From positions 1,426,001 to 1,490,000 of the forward strand of contig NZ_JAUSXF010000001.1 in the NCBI RefSeq assembly GCF_030816475.1: DNA of 64,000 nucleotides, in the 5' to 3' direction. The notes below the pieces were generated by a model. That model was given only the letters and a program-made list of their open reading frames with translations, searched no databases and was not told the DNA's origin. Shown here in pieces: positions 11,798-20,109 of the stretch (position 1 is the stretch's first letter; each line of letters begins with the position of its first letter). A program made the position numbers and the translations under genes. The DNA comes from Arthrobacter pascens. Its GTDB lineage: Bacteria > Actinomycetota > Actinomycetes > Actinomycetales > Micrococcaceae.

Positions 11798-11859
11798 GGG
11801 CTTTGATAGTTCAGGTTTTGAAAACATTTGTGACAACTTATGTCTCGGCAATATCAATT

Positions 11860-11891
11860 GACCAGACCAGTTCCCGGACATTGGTCCGGTC
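11860..11891. other. Overlapping inverted repeats after the DUF2156 gene
   Basis: GACCAGACCA (11860-11869) pairs with TGGTCCGGTC (11882-11891) with one mismatch. CCGGAC (11874-11879) with GTCCGG (11884-11889) is a mutually exclusive perfect alternative. No T-run follows on either strand. It may end the upstream operon by Rho-dependent means or be part of an unannotated RNA. Confidence 0.35.
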
Positions 11892-11954
11892 GCCGGGAGT
11901 AATGCGTTAGCGGGGCAATAGCTCAGCATCACAAATAACGGACAGTCAACGGGC

Positions 11955-11988
11955 AAAAAGTGGTCCCCCACACGAATGCGGGGGACCA
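11955..11988 (-). terminator. Rho-independent terminator of the cold-shock gene
   Basis: On the minus strand TGGTCCCCC (11988-11980) pairs with GGGGGACCA (11969-11961), a nine-bp stem with a ten-base loop. It is followed by C then TTTTT (11959-11955). It lies 45 bases after the cold-shock stop codon. This is the clearest intrinsic terminator in the window. Confidence 0.85.
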
Positions 11989-12032
11989 ATAATTCGAGGA
12001 AGGGCGCCTATGCGCGTCCGTCCGTCGAAGTA

Positions 12033-12236
12033 CTAGACCAGCGTTACACCAGTAGCCTGGGGACCCTTGGCGCCCTGACCGATTTCGAACTGAACGCGCT
12101 GGTTCTCGTCGAGGGTCTTGAAGCCACCGGTCTGGATCTCGGAGTAGTGAACGAAGACATCGCCATCGGAGTCATCCGGGGTGATGAAGCCGAAGCCCTT
12201 TTCAGCGTTGAACCACTTTACGGTTCCCTGTGCCAT
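12033..12236 (-). CDS. cspA: Cold-shock protein, CspA family
   Basis: A 67-residue single OB-fold RNA chaperone. RNP1 (KGFGFI, about 13-18) and RNP2 (VFVHY, about 27-31) are intact, and the start [18 protein letters not shown] is typical. These proteins bind and melt single-stranded RNA and act as antiterminators in the cold. The gene is monocistronic: it has its own terminator downstream and a long leader upstream. The ribosome-binding site GAGGAGAAATAA precedes ATG. Which paralogue it is (constitutive or cold-induced) cannot be told from the protein, but the structured leader favours post-transcriptional control. Confidence 0.96.
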   Translation of the reverse strand: MAQGTVKWFNAEKGFGFITPDDSDGDVFVHYSEIQTGGFKTLDENQRVQFEIGQGAKGPQATGVTLV

Positions 12237-12435
12237 TTATTTCTCCTCATTGTGGAACTTGTCTAAGTCCAGCACACCTCGTGCTGGACTTGGTCACTCC
12301 GCGAGAAGAATCCTGGATTGCCGGTTACTGGAACCTGCGCTGCAGGAGCTTCGCGCTCGCAACATGTCTTGCGAGCATGAAAAACACCTACACAAAGACT
12401 TAGATAAGAATTTCACGACAGTTCCGTCAGGTCAA
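12237..12435 (-). promoter_or_regulatory. Long structured 5' leader of the cold-shock gene
   Basis: The 330 bases between cspA and nucS hold no gene. Just before the cspA ribosome-binding site is a perfect 11-bp hairpin (12291-12281 with 12275-12265, loop of five). Further upstream is a perfect 8-bp hairpin (12376-12369 with 12362-12355, loop of six). A TTGACC at 12435-12430 is a candidate -35 box, but no good -10 at normal spacing was found. Long folded leaders of csp mRNAs are known temperature-responsive elements. No gene or other structure is evident from 12436 to 12566. Confidence 0.55.
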
Positions 12436-12566
12436 CGGTCTAAGCGGCTAATCCGATAAATTTTGGGTAAAAAGCGAGTGAACGCCCTCGTCAGGGGTAT
12501 GGCGGGCCTTCGGGAGGCGATCTTCGCACAGACTCGTGGACAGACTTCCGAAATGGATCCGGCGAT

Positions 12567-13262
12567 TCAAAACAGGCGGGACTCGCTGTCGTCCACTCCG
12601 CGCATGGCGTCGTAGTCCAGGGTGATGCAGTCAATTCCGCGGTCATTGGCCAGGACCTTGGCCTGTGGCTTGATCTGTTGTGCCGCAAATATTCCCCGCA
12701 CAGGGGCAAGGAGCGGATCCCTGTTCAGCAGTTCAAGGTAGCGGGTCAGCTGTTCAACGCCATCGATATCGCCCCGGCGTTTGAGCTCGATCGCCACCGT
12801 GGCTCCGTCGGCGTCACGGGCCAGGATGTCAACCGGGCCGATGGCGGTGAAGTATTCACGCCTGATCAGTGAGAAGCCGGAGCCCAGGGTTTCAATCTGC
12901 TCAGCCAGCAGCCTCTGCAGGTCCGCCTCCACGCCGTCCTTGATGAGTCCGGGGTCAACGCCGAGGTCATGGGAGGACTCATGGAGGTGCTCGTGGATGT
13001 TGATGATGAGCCGGTCGTCCGTCTTGGCGGACTGTACCGTCCACTGCTCGATGACCCCGAGCTCCAGGTCGATGTCCTCGGGGGAGGAGACCCGAAGTGT
13101 GGCCGGCGGGCTCATCCAGTTCAGCGGCTTGTAGGAGCCGCCGTCTGAATGCACCAGCACCGACCCGTCAGCTTTCACCAGCAGGAGCCTGGTGGCAAGG
13201 GGGAGATGGGCTTTGAGCCGGCCAACATAATCAACGGAGCATCGGGCTATGACAAGTCGCAC
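12567..13262 (-). CDS. nucS: Endonuclease NucS/EndoMS (mismatch-specific)
   Basis: A 231-residue protein with the N-terminal dimerisation/DNA-binding domain ([16 protein letters not shown] start) and the RecB-like nuclease domain with [12 protein letters not shown] and [13 protein letters not shown], giving the D-ExK catalytic set. NucS cuts both strands at mismatches and replaces MutS/MutL in most actinobacteria. The C-terminal SRLF tail is where a sliding-clamp-binding motif normally lies. The GTG start is supported by TAGTCT seven bases upstream, a leaderless-type -10. No mutS or mutL is in this window. Confidence 0.95.
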   Translation of the reverse strand: MRLVIARCSVDYVGRLKAHLPLATRLLLVKADGSVLVHSDGGSYKPLNWMSPPATLRVSSPEDIDLELGVIEQWTVQSAKTDDRLIINIHEHLHESSHDLGVDPGLIKDGVEADLQRLLAEQIETLGSGFSLIRREYFTAIGPVDILARDADGATVAIELKRRGDIDGVEQLTRYLELLNRDPLLAPVRGIFAAQQIKPQAKVLANDRGIDCITLDYDAMRGVDDSESRLF

Positions 13263-13269
13263 GCCGTAC

Positions 13270-13275
13270 AGACTA
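13270..13275 (-). promoter_or_regulatory. Candidate leaderless -10 box of nucS
   Basis: TAGTCT on the minus strand lies seven bases before the nucS GTG. No ribosome-binding site is present between them. Confidence 0.55.
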
Positions 13276-13363
13276 CCGGTTCATCAAGAGCCGGCCGGGC
13301 AGGGCTGGCATGCCGGCTACCCCTGGGGCACGGGCAGGCACCTTGCTGAGGCAGAATAGAGGC

Positions 13364-13720
13364 ATGCCGCGCTCCAACCGTCCCCGCCGTTCCGTTCCGG
13401 GAAAGGGCGGGGGACCAGCAGGCAATGCAGCCGGCAAGAAGGGGAACGGGGAAGTGCCCGAACTCGACCTCGAGCGTGCGCGGGCAGGCATAGCCCGCCG
13501 TGAAATTGCACCGGACGGTGAGTGGATGGTCAGGACCATGACCGCCCGGAACGCGGAAAAGACCTACATCTGCCCCGGCTGCTCAATGCCCGTGCCGCCC
13601 AGGGTCGCCCATCTGGTGGTGTGGAAGGACGACCACCTGTTCGGTGCGGCCGCCGGCCTGGCTGAACGCCGGCACTGGCACACAAACTGCTGGGTGTCGC
13701 GGAGCTACCGCTACCGCTGA
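13364..13720 (+). CDS. Small conserved zinc-finger-like hypothetical protein
   Basis: A 118-residue protein divergent from nucS. The N-terminal 40 residues are basic and rich in Gly/Pro/Lys. The C-terminal half has a CPGC motif, then HLVVWKDDHLF and RRHWHTNC, so a CxxC plus His/Cys metal site is plausible. Homologues next to nucS in related genomes are often labelled ATP/GTP-binding protein, but no P-loop is visible, so I do not use that name. ATG 13364 is chosen because it starts the conserved-looking part; an upstream ORF extension is in the nucS promoter. Confidence 0.65.
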   Translation: MPRSNRPRRSVPGKGGGPAGNAAGKKGNGEVPELDLERARAGIARREIAPDGEWMVRTMTARNAEKTYICPGCSMPVPPRVAHLVVWKDDHLFGAAAGLAERRHWHTNCWVSRSYRYR

Positions 13721-13766
13721 GGCTCCAGGGCATGGCCGAAACGCCGGCCGGTGCCCGGCGAGTCGC

Positions 13767-13772
13767 TAAGCT
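13767..13772 (+). promoter_or_regulatory. Candidate leaderless -10 box of the alpha/beta hydrolase at 13780
   Basis: TAAGCT lies seven bases before ATG 13780, with no Shine-Dalgarno sequence between them. Confidence 0.5.
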
Positions 13773-13779
13773 GGCAGGC

Positions 13780-14580
13780 ATGACTTTTGATCCGGCGTCG
13801 TACGAATTCAGCCAGCCTGCAGGTCCCTCACCCATCCGCGCGTCCACTGTCCTGCCAGCCAGGCGCGAAAACGTGGAACTCCATACCGAGGACGGGCACA
13901 CCCTGGTGGGGGAGCTCGCCTTGCCGGAATCCGGCCCGGTCCTGGCAACCCTCATTACCCTGCACCCGCTGCCCACGCACGGCGGTTTCATGGACTCCCA
14001 TGTGTATCGCAAGGCGTCCTACCGGCTCCCGGCGCTCGCTGGCGTGGCGGTCCTCAGGTTCAATACCCGCGGAACGACGTCGCCGCGCGGTACCAGCGAC
14101 GGATCCTTCGAAGAAGGGATTGGCGAGCGCTTCGACGTGGAGGCAGCGGTGCGCTTCGCCGTCGAACGGCACTTGCCCAACCGCTGGCTGGTCGGCTGGT
14201 CCTTCGGGACTGAGCTGGCGCTCATGTACGGGGCCGTGGAACCCGTAGCCTCGCAGGTGGAGGGGGCAGTGCTGCTTTCACCGCCGCTCCACCGGGCCAC
14301 TGACGCGCACCTCCGGAAATGGGCCGAATCCGGCAAGCCACTGACGGTCCTCGTGCCTGAGCATGATGACTACCTGCGGCCGGCCGCCGCCGCTGAGCGC
14401 TTCAGCCTGGTTCCCCAGGCCCGGGTGGTGGGGGTCGACGGCGCCAAGCACCTCTGGGTGGGTGAGAAGCATGCCGCCCGTGTGCTCAACGAGATCGTGG
14501 ACGTGGTGACCGAGGCCGGCGCGGGTCCGGCCGGGCTTCCCCAGGAGTGGGAAGGTCCGGTGGCCACAGCGGCCGCCTAG
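13780..14580 (+). CDS. Alpha/beta hydrolase
   Basis: A 266-residue cytoplasmic hydrolase of the dienelactone hydrolase/acyl-peptidase-like type. It shows LHPLPTHGG before the oxyanion region, the nucleophile elbow GWSFGTE, an acidic residue in PEHDDYLRP, and the catalytic-type histidine in GAKHLWVG near the end. No signal peptide is seen. The substrate is unknown. The ATG at 13780 is preferred over the ATG 48 bases upstream because of the TAAGCT promoter-like box between them. Confidence 0.8.
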   Translation: MTFDPASYEFSQPAGPSPIRASTVLPARRENVELHTEDGHTLVGELALPESGPVLATLITLHPLPTHGGFMDSHVYRKASYRLPALAGVAVLRFNTRGTTSPRGTSDGSFEEGIGERFDVEAAVRFAVERHLPNRWLVGWSFGTELALMYGAVEPVASQVEGAVLLSPPLHRATDAHLRKWAESGKPLTVLVPEHDDYLRPAAAAERFSLVPQARVVGVDGAKHLWVGEKHAARVLNEIVDVVTEAGAGPAGLPQEWEGPVATAAA

Positions 14581-14592
14581 ACCTTATCGGGG

Positions 14593-15903
14593 TTAGTGCT
14601 TGTCCTGGCGCACGATGTAGATCTCCTTGATCAGCAGCAGGATGGCAGCAGCCGTTGGGATGGCGATCAGCGCGCCAAGGACGCCCAGCAGGCTGCCCCC
14701 GGCAATGACGGAGATGACGGCCACGGCGCCCGGCACGGCCACCGCCTTCTGCATGATGCGGGGCGAGATGAAGTACGCCTCGAACTGCAGGTAAGCGAAG
14801 TAGCAGACGGCATAGATGGCAGCCGTCTGCCACCCCTCGGTCAGCGACACCAGGAGCACCACAACGGCCGCGATCATTCCGCCGACCAGGGGAATGAACG
14901 CCAGGAGTGCAACCACGAAGGCCAGGAGGAGCGCAAACGGGATGCCGAGGATGGTCATGACGATGAACGCGAACGCGGCGTTCAGCAAGGCCACGCAGGC
15001 CTGACCGATCACATAGTTTCCGACCGAGCGGGTGATTTCCTCGGAAAGTGCCTGCACTCGTGCGCGGCGTGAGCGCGGCGCGAGCCGGTAACCCCACTTC
15101 TTCATGGCCGGGAGCGCCGCCAGGAAGTACAGGCTCAGCACAAGCACGATCAGGGTGCCGAAGAGTCCGTTGGCCAGGACGGAGCCGAAGCCCACCACTC
15201 CACCGAAGATGCCTCCTACGGCATCGGGATCTTTGACGAACTTGTCCAGTTCTTCATTAATGCGGTCCCGCAGGCCAAACTGGTCATCCAGGCTGCGGAA
15301 CAGATCGGAGTCAATGAAATCCCGGACCCAGACCGGAGCCTGCTTTACGATCTCAGTGACCTGTTCCACGATGGTGGGGATCAGCGTCGCAAAGAAACCT
15401 GCGACTGCGCTGACCAGTACTGACACGGCCACCAGGATGCCGACCGGACGCGGAATCCTCCTGCTCTCCATCCAGCCAACAACAGGTTCCAGGCCAAGGG
15501 CGATGAAGAGGGCCGCGACAATCCAGAGTAGAAGTTGGGTGGTGTTGGAACCGATCCAGTACACCAACAGGGCCAGTCCCACCCCGACCGTCCCCATGAA
15601 TCCCAGGTAGAGCGGGTGCTGGGCGGACATCCGGGGTCCCGGGTTGCCGAACTGCGGCGTTTCCGTGGTGGACTCTTCCGCGTCGGCTTCCTCATGCTGG
15701 GAATACTCCGGCGGCATCTCGAAACGGAGCCGGGGCTGCGCTCCCGGGAGCGGCTGGCGCAGGCGGCGCACGAGGGCCAGCAGCCCGGCAGCAGCGGATC
15801 CCGCGCGCCTGCCCGCTGTGGGCCGGGGCGGCGTGGCCTCCCGGGAGTCGGTGGCGGGGGAATTTTCCTGTCCCGCGGGGAACTCATCCGTCTTGTCAGT
15901 CAC
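14593..15903 (-). CDS. AI-2E family transporter (TqsA/PerM-like permease)
   Basis: A 436-residue membrane protein with about eight helices. The first about 95 residues are a Pro/Arg-rich acidic cytoplasmic tail, then paired helices around HPLYLGFMGTVGVGLALLV, a large soluble region, and the C-terminal cluster FVVALLAFIPLVGGMIAA typical of this family. Members export small molecules or act as sodium/proton antiporters; a real role in autoinducer-2 transport is shown for only a few. It converges with the preceding hydrolase (12 bases apart) and is divergent from the next gene. Confidence 0.88.
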   Translation of the reverse strand: MTDKTDEFPAGQENSPATDSREATPPRPTAGRRAGSAAAGLLALVRRLRQPLPGAQPRLRFEMPPEYSQHEEADAEESTTETPQFGNPGPRMSAQHPLYLGFMGTVGVGLALLVYWIGSNTTQLLLWIVAALFIALGLEPVVGWMESRRIPRPVGILVAVSVLVSAVAGFFATLIPTIVEQVTEIVKQAPVWVRDFIDSDLFRSLDDQFGLRDRINEELDKFVKDPDAVGGIFGGVVGFGSVLANGLFGTLIVLVLSLYFLAALPAMKKWGYRLAPRSRRARVQALSEEITRSVGNYVIGQACVALLNAAFAFIVMTILGIPFALLLAFVVALLAFIPLVGGMIAAVVVLLVSLTEGWQTAAIYAVCYFAYLQFEAYFISPRIMQKAVAVPGAVAVISVIAGGSLLGVLGALIAIPTAAAILLLIKEIYIVRQDKH

Positions 15904-16057
15904 TGCGTTTCTGGGGCCTGTTCCGTGCGTGGCACCGCGGCTGCGGGCCTATGTGATGATCATCGCAAACACTATCAGCAGCCTTGTCAACAGCGGGGAG
16001 GGGAGCCGCTACCAGGACCCTGCGGGCGTGGTCCCCGGCGGCCGAACTGAGCTATTG

Positions 16058-16073
16058 GTAACAAAACGGTTAC
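16058..16073. other. Short inverted repeat in divergent intergenic region
   Basis: GTAAC (16058-16062) and GTTAC (16069-16073) flank six bases in the AT-richer part of the gap between the AI-2E permease and the gene at 16103. It could be an operator; evidence is thin. Confidence 0.25.
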
Positions 16074-16102
16074 TATTGAAGGTAAACCCCCGCTGATGAT
16101 AG

Positions 16103-17872
16103 GTGTTTCCTTTGCGTTTCAAGACTGCAGTCGCACTTGTGCTGCTCGGCCTCCTGACACTTTTGGCCGGTATCGGCCAGAAAACCATCTGGGCTCCCTC
16201 GGAGACCTTCACTGCCTCCGCCCCCGCCGACGCCGCGGGCGCACCTTTGACGGTCATTGACCAGAAGCTGCGTTCGCTCCACGGTGACAAGGTGAAGATC
16301 AACGTCAAGGGCGACGGCAACTTCATCCTGGCCGCCGGCCGGCCTGATGACGTGGATGCGTGGGTGGGCAAGACAGCCCACAACACCGTCAGCGGGGTTT
16401 CCGAAGACCGGAAGTCGCTACAGGTGGAACACACGGACGGCGAGGCCGCCGCGCCCAGCCCTGCCGGCTCCGATCTCTGGGTTTCCAGCGAAAATGCAAG
16501 CGGTGAGCTGGACTACTCCTGGTCCCCTCCCGCAGACGGCGAATGGTCCCTGCTCCTTGCTTCGGACGGCACAAAGCCGGCACCTTCATCCATCTCCATG
16601 ACATTCGCGAACGATACCTCCACCCCATGGGCCATCCCGCTGATGGTCATCGGCGGGATGCTGATCCTTGCCGGCATCGCGCTGGCTGTCCTCTTTGCCC
16701 GCAGGCCCGACGGCGACGGCGGGGCAGGAAGCCGGTTCGCCAGGCGGGCCCGCGCCAGGGCCGAGGGCAGGTCTTCCGCAAGCGCCGGCACCGTGGGCGG
16801 AGCCGGATCCAGTGCCACGTCCGGGTCCGGCGCGTCCAAGTCTCCTTTCACCGCCGTAGTCACCGCCGCTCTGACCGCAGCTGTCGTAGCCGGAACAGGT
16901 GTTGTGGCGGCCAATGCCACCACGACGCCCGCCCCGGCTCCCGCCACGGATTCCAGCGCGAGCGCCTCCCAGGCTGCCGCGGCCCCTGCCTCCCCGGTCC
17001 TCCTTGATGCCCAGTTCAGGCGCATCCTGGAGCAGGTATCCAGCGCCACCGACGCCGGAGATGCGGCCAAGGATGCCAGCAAGCTCACCGACCGCCTGGC
17101 CGGAACCGAACTTGAGGTCCGAAGCCAGAACTACAAGATCCGTTCACAGGTGGGTTCCTACGAGGCACGGATGCCGGTGCGCTCGACGAAGCTCCTCACC
17201 ACTGTGGTCACCAGCAAGCGGGACTGGCCGAGGTCTGTCCTGGCAGTCACCCAGGGCGACGGGAACGTGGTGCCGCAGCTGCTGACACTGATCCAGCTCA
17301 CTCCCCGTGATAACTACAAGCTGATCGGCACCACCCCGCTCCAGCCAGGCACCACCTTCCCGTCCATCAACCGGGGAGGAACCGACTCGCTGGCGGCGAA
17401 TGACAAAACAGGCCTGCTCTACAGCGGCGAAGAGGCCCTGTCCGGCCTTGCTGACCGCCTCACCACACCGGATTCGAGCTTCAAGGACAAGCTCGTGGAA
17501 GGCCAGTCCTCGCCGTACATCGCCGATACCCTGTCCTACCAGGCTGAAGTGGTGAAGTCGGGCGAGAACGGCAACTTCTCCTTCACCCACAAGGTGGTAC
17601 CGGAAAATACCGTGGTATTCCGGACGGCTGACGGCGGAGCCCTTGTGCTGGGACGCCTCAACTTCGGTTTTGACGGCACACCCAAGGCGTCCGGCGACAA
17701 ACTGACCATCGGGGACGATGCGGCAGCCCTCGCGGGCGGCAAGGAAACCACCACGGGAATGGTTCTGAGCTTTGCCGAAACGGTGGGCGTCTACATTCCG
17801 CCCGCCGGATCCACTGATCCGATGAAGCTGGTCGCCGCTACCCGCGGGCTGGTGGGCGCAAGCTTCAAGTAG
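16103..17872 (+). CDS. Large membrane-anchored hypothetical protein
   Basis: A 589-residue protein of unknown function. It has an N-terminal membrane helix (about 7-25), an extracytoplasmic segment of about 150 residues, a second helix (about 175-195), a basic Ser/Gly-rich cytoplasmic linker, a third helix (about 245-265), then an Ala/Pro/Thr-rich stretch and a C-terminal globular domain of about 300 residues. The C-terminal domain would be outside the cell by this topology. The start could be GTG 16103 or TTG 16112, the latter nine bases after an AGG. Possible cell-envelope role is only an inference. Confidence 0.75.
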   Translation: MFPLRFKTAVALVLLGLLTLLAGIGQKTIWAPSETFTASAPADAAGAPLTVIDQKLRSLHGDKVKINVKGDGNFILAAGRPDDVDAWVGKTAHNTVSGVSEDRKSLQVEHTDGEAAAPSPAGSDLWVSSENASGELDYSWSPPADGEWSLLLASDGTKPAPSSISMTFANDTSTPWAIPLMVIGGMLILAGIALAVLFARRPDGDGGAGSRFARRARARAEGRSSASAGTVGGAGSSATSGSGASKSPFTAVVTAALTAAVVAGTGVVAANATTTPAPAPATDSSASASQAAAAPASPVLLDAQFRRILEQVSSATDAGDAAKDASKLTDRLAGTELEVRSQNYKIRSQVGSYEARMPVRSTKLLTTVVTSKRDWPRSVLAVTQGDGNVVPQLLTLIQLTPRDNYKLIGTTPLQPGTTFPSINRGGTDSLAANDKTGLLYSGEEALSGLADRLTTPDSSFKDKLVEGQSSPYIADTLSYQAEVVKSGENGNFSFTHKVVPENTVVFRTADGGALVLGRLNFGFDGTPKASGDKLTIGDDAAALAGGKETTTGMVLSFAETVGVYIPPAGSTDPMKLVAATRGLVGASFK

Positions 17873-17923
17873 GCAGCAGTTTGCGGAAGGGACGTTGTTT
17901 CCCCTGGCGGCGGCCGGAGTGGC

Positions 17924-17929
17924 TAGAGT
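17924..17929 (+). promoter_or_regulatory. Candidate leaderless -10 box of the co-chaperone gene
   Basis: TAGAGT lies seven bases before ATG 17937. Confidence 0.5.
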
Positions 17930-17936
17930 GGAAAGC

Positions 17937-18938
17937 ATGAGTTCGCCTGCTTCCCGACCTGTCCCTCCAGCCGCTGCCAGCACGCTTAACCTGCGCGGCG
18001 CCGTCGACCTTTCCTCACTGAAACAGCGTCCTGCGCCACCGGCGGGCGGGGGAACCAGTCCGGGAACCACAGCCGGTCCCGGCAGTTCAGCGGACACCGG
18101 GACCTCCGACGCCGGCACCCGGCAGTTGCGGGTGGACGTCACGGAAGGCAACTTCCAGGAACTGGTGGAGTTGTCCGCCCAGGTCCCCGTGGTCTTTGCG
18201 CTCTGGGCTGCCTACTCGCCGGAATCCACGCACGTGCTGGACACCCTGGAGCGGCTGGTGGAAAGCTACGCCGGCCGCCTGGTACTGGCGGCCGCGGACA
18301 TCGACGCCTTTCCGCAGCTGGCGCAGGCGTTCCAGGTCCAGGCTGTACCCACCGCCGTGGCCGTCCTCAAGGGCCAGCCGGTGCCGCTGTTCCAGGGCAG
18401 TGCCGACGAAGTGCAGGTGCGCGGCCTCCTTGATGAACTGCTGAAAGTGGCTGCCGCCAACGGCGTCAACGGAAGCCTTGGCGGCGGGGCTCCGGAAGCG
18501 GCAGGGCCGGCCCCGCTTCCCCCGCTGCACCAGGCAGCCTTCGAAGCCATCGAAGCAGGGGACTATGAGGCCGCTGCCGCAGCCTACCGCCAGGCGCTGC
18601 TGGAGATGCCGGCTGATGCCGAGGCCAAGGCCGGGCTGGCGCAGGTGGAATTGATGGCACGGCTTCAGTCGCTGTCCGCACAGGATTCAGAGGCGCTGCG
18701 CACTCTCGCCGCCGATGAACCCGACAATCTTGAGGCCCAGCTCCGCATAGCGGACGTGGACGTCGCCGGGGGGCACGTGGAAGACGCCCTGAACCGGCTG
18801 GTCAGCTTCATTGGCCGCAACTTCGGCCCGGAGCGCGAAACTGCCCGCGTCCGGCTCCTGGAGCTTTTCGACGTGGTGGGCGCCACCGACCCGCGCGTGG
18901 CGAAGGCCCGGCAGGGGCTGGCGAGGGTGCTCTTCTAG
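17937..18938 (+). CDS. Thioredoxin-like/TPR protein, CnoX (YbbN)-like co-chaperone
   Basis: A 333-residue protein with a Pro/Gly-rich N-terminal tail (about 60 residues), a thioredoxin fold (VDVTEGNFQELVELSAQVPV onward) and C-terminal tetratricopeptide repeats (FEAIEAGDYEAAAAAYRQAL). The usual CxxC of thioredoxin is replaced by AAYSPES, so it has no disulfide reductase site. This matches the CnoX/YbbN family, which holds unfolded clients for GroEL or DnaK. The start is supported by the TAGAGT box. The next gene overlaps the stop by one base. Confidence 0.88.
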   Translation: MSSPASRPVPPAAASTLNLRGAVDLSSLKQRPAPPAGGGTSPGTTAGPGSSADTGTSDAGTRQLRVDVTEGNFQELVELSAQVPVVFALWAAYSPESTHVLDTLERLVESYAGRLVLAAADIDAFPQLAQAFQVQAVPTAVAVLKGQPVPLFQGSADEVQVRGLLDELLKVAAANGVNGSLGGGAPEAAGPAPLPPLHQAAFEAIEAGDYEAAAAAYRQALLEMPADAEAKAGLAQVELMARLQSLSAQDSEALRTLAADEPDNLEAQLRIADVDVAGGHVEDALNRLVSFIGRNFGPERETARVRLLELFDVVGATDPRVAKARQGLARVLF

Positions 18939-20035
18939 TGTCCGCGCTCTTCACGCCGCTGAAGCTGCGCTCCCTGGAGCTCCGGCACCGCGGCTGGGTG
19001 TCGCCCATGTGCCAGTACAGCTGCGGGCCCGACGGCGAGCCAGGGGTTCCGAACGACTGGCACCTGATGCATCTGGGCTCCTTCGCCGCCGGCGGAGCCG
19101 CGCTGATCCTTACCGAGGCGGCGGCGGTGAATGCGGCGGGCCGGATCAGCCCCCGGGATGCCGGGCTGTACAACGACGCGCAGGCGGAGGCGTGGCAGAG
19201 GATCACCGGATTCGTGCACAGGCACGGTGCCGCCGATGCCAGGATCGGCGTACAGCTCGCCCACGCCGGACGCAAGGCCTCCACTTATTGGCCGTTCTCC
19301 GGGAAGAGTGGAAGTGTTCCCGAGTCCGACGGCGGCTGGGCCACCGTGGGGCCGTCGCCGTCCGCGTTTGACGGGTACGCCGAGCCGGCGGCGATGACCG
19401 AGGAACAGATCCGGGACGTTATTTCCGACTTTGCCGCCGCAGCGGTCAGGGCCGTCGACGCCGGCTTTGACACCGTGGAACTGCATGCTGCCCACGGCTA
19501 CCTGCTGCACCAGTTCCAGAGCCCGCTGATCAACACCCGTACCGATTCCTGGGGCGGCGATGAGGCGGGACGGAACCGGCTGATCCTAGCCGTGATTGAT
19601 GCCGTGCGGGAGGTCATCCCCGAGTCCATGCCGCTCCTGCTGAGGATATCCGCGACCGACTGGGTGGCCGGCGGGATCGATATCGAGGCCTCCATCCGCC
19701 TGGCCGCGCAGGCGGCTGGACACGGTGTCGACTTGGTGGACGTGTCCAGCGGGGGAGCAGTGGCCCACCAGGAGATCAGGCCAGGTCCGGGCTATCAGAC
19801 CGAGTTCTCTGCCCGGATCCGGCGCGAGACGGGTGTTCCGACCGGAACAGTGGGCCTGCTGACCTCCCCGGGGCAGGCCGAACATGCAGTCGCCACAGGC
19901 CAGGCTGACGGCGTCTTCATTGCCCGGGCTGCCCTGCGGGACCCGCACTGGTGGCTGCGTGCCGCCTTTGAACTGGGCCATGACCTGCCCTGGCCTCCCC
20001 AGTATGAAAGGGCCGTGCCGCGGCGTTCCTTCTGA
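18938..20035 (+). CDS. NADH:flavin oxidoreductase, Old Yellow Enzyme (YqjM type)
   Basis: A 365-residue FMN-dependent ene-reductase with a TIM barrel. Family marks are the early SPMCQYSC segment with the YqjM-type regulatory cysteine, VQLAHAGRKAS, the ELHAAHGYLLHQF substrate-histidine region, and the late phosphate-binding TGTVGLL segment. It reduces activated C=C bonds with NAD(P)H; the physiological substrate is unknown. The GTG start shares a base with the stop of the co-chaperone gene (TAGTG), so the pair is translationally coupled. Confidence 0.93.
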   Translation: MSALFTPLKLRSLELRHRGWVSPMCQYSCGPDGEPGVPNDWHLMHLGSFAAGGAALILTEAAAVNAAGRISPRDAGLYNDAQAEAWQRITGFVHRHGAADARIGVQLAHAGRKASTYWPFSGKSGSVPESDGGWATVGPSPSAFDGYAEPAAMTEEQIRDVISDFAAAAVRAVDAGFDTVELHAAHGYLLHQFQSPLINTRTDSWGGDEAGRNRLILAVIDAVREVIPESMPLLLRISATDWVAGGIDIEASIRLAAQAAGHGVDLVDVSSGGAVAHQEIRPGPGYQTEFSARIRRETGVPTGTVGLLTSPGQAEHAVATGQADGVFIARAALRDPHWWLRAAFELGHDLPWPPQYERAVPRRSF

Positions 20036-20072
20036 GCTATCCCATACTCCACCGTTCCTACTCCTTCGGGAC

Positions 20073-20093
20073 TACCCTCTCGGCGGGAGGGTA
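20073..20093. promoter_or_regulatory. Hairpin/operator candidate before the ABC exporter operon
   Basis: TACCCTC (20073-20079) and GAGGGTA (20087-20093) form a perfect 7-bp inverted repeat with a seven-base centre. It lies just before the candidate -10 TAGGGT at 20098, so it may be an operator; it could also help end the upstream transcript. Confidence 0.45.
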
Positions 20094-20097
20094 GGTC

Positions 20098-20103
20098 TAG
20101 GGT
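20098..20103 (+). promoter_or_regulatory. Candidate leaderless -10 box of the ABC exporter
   Basis: TAGGGT lies six bases before ATG 20110. Confidence 0.45.
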
Positions 20104-20109
20104 GGCAAT

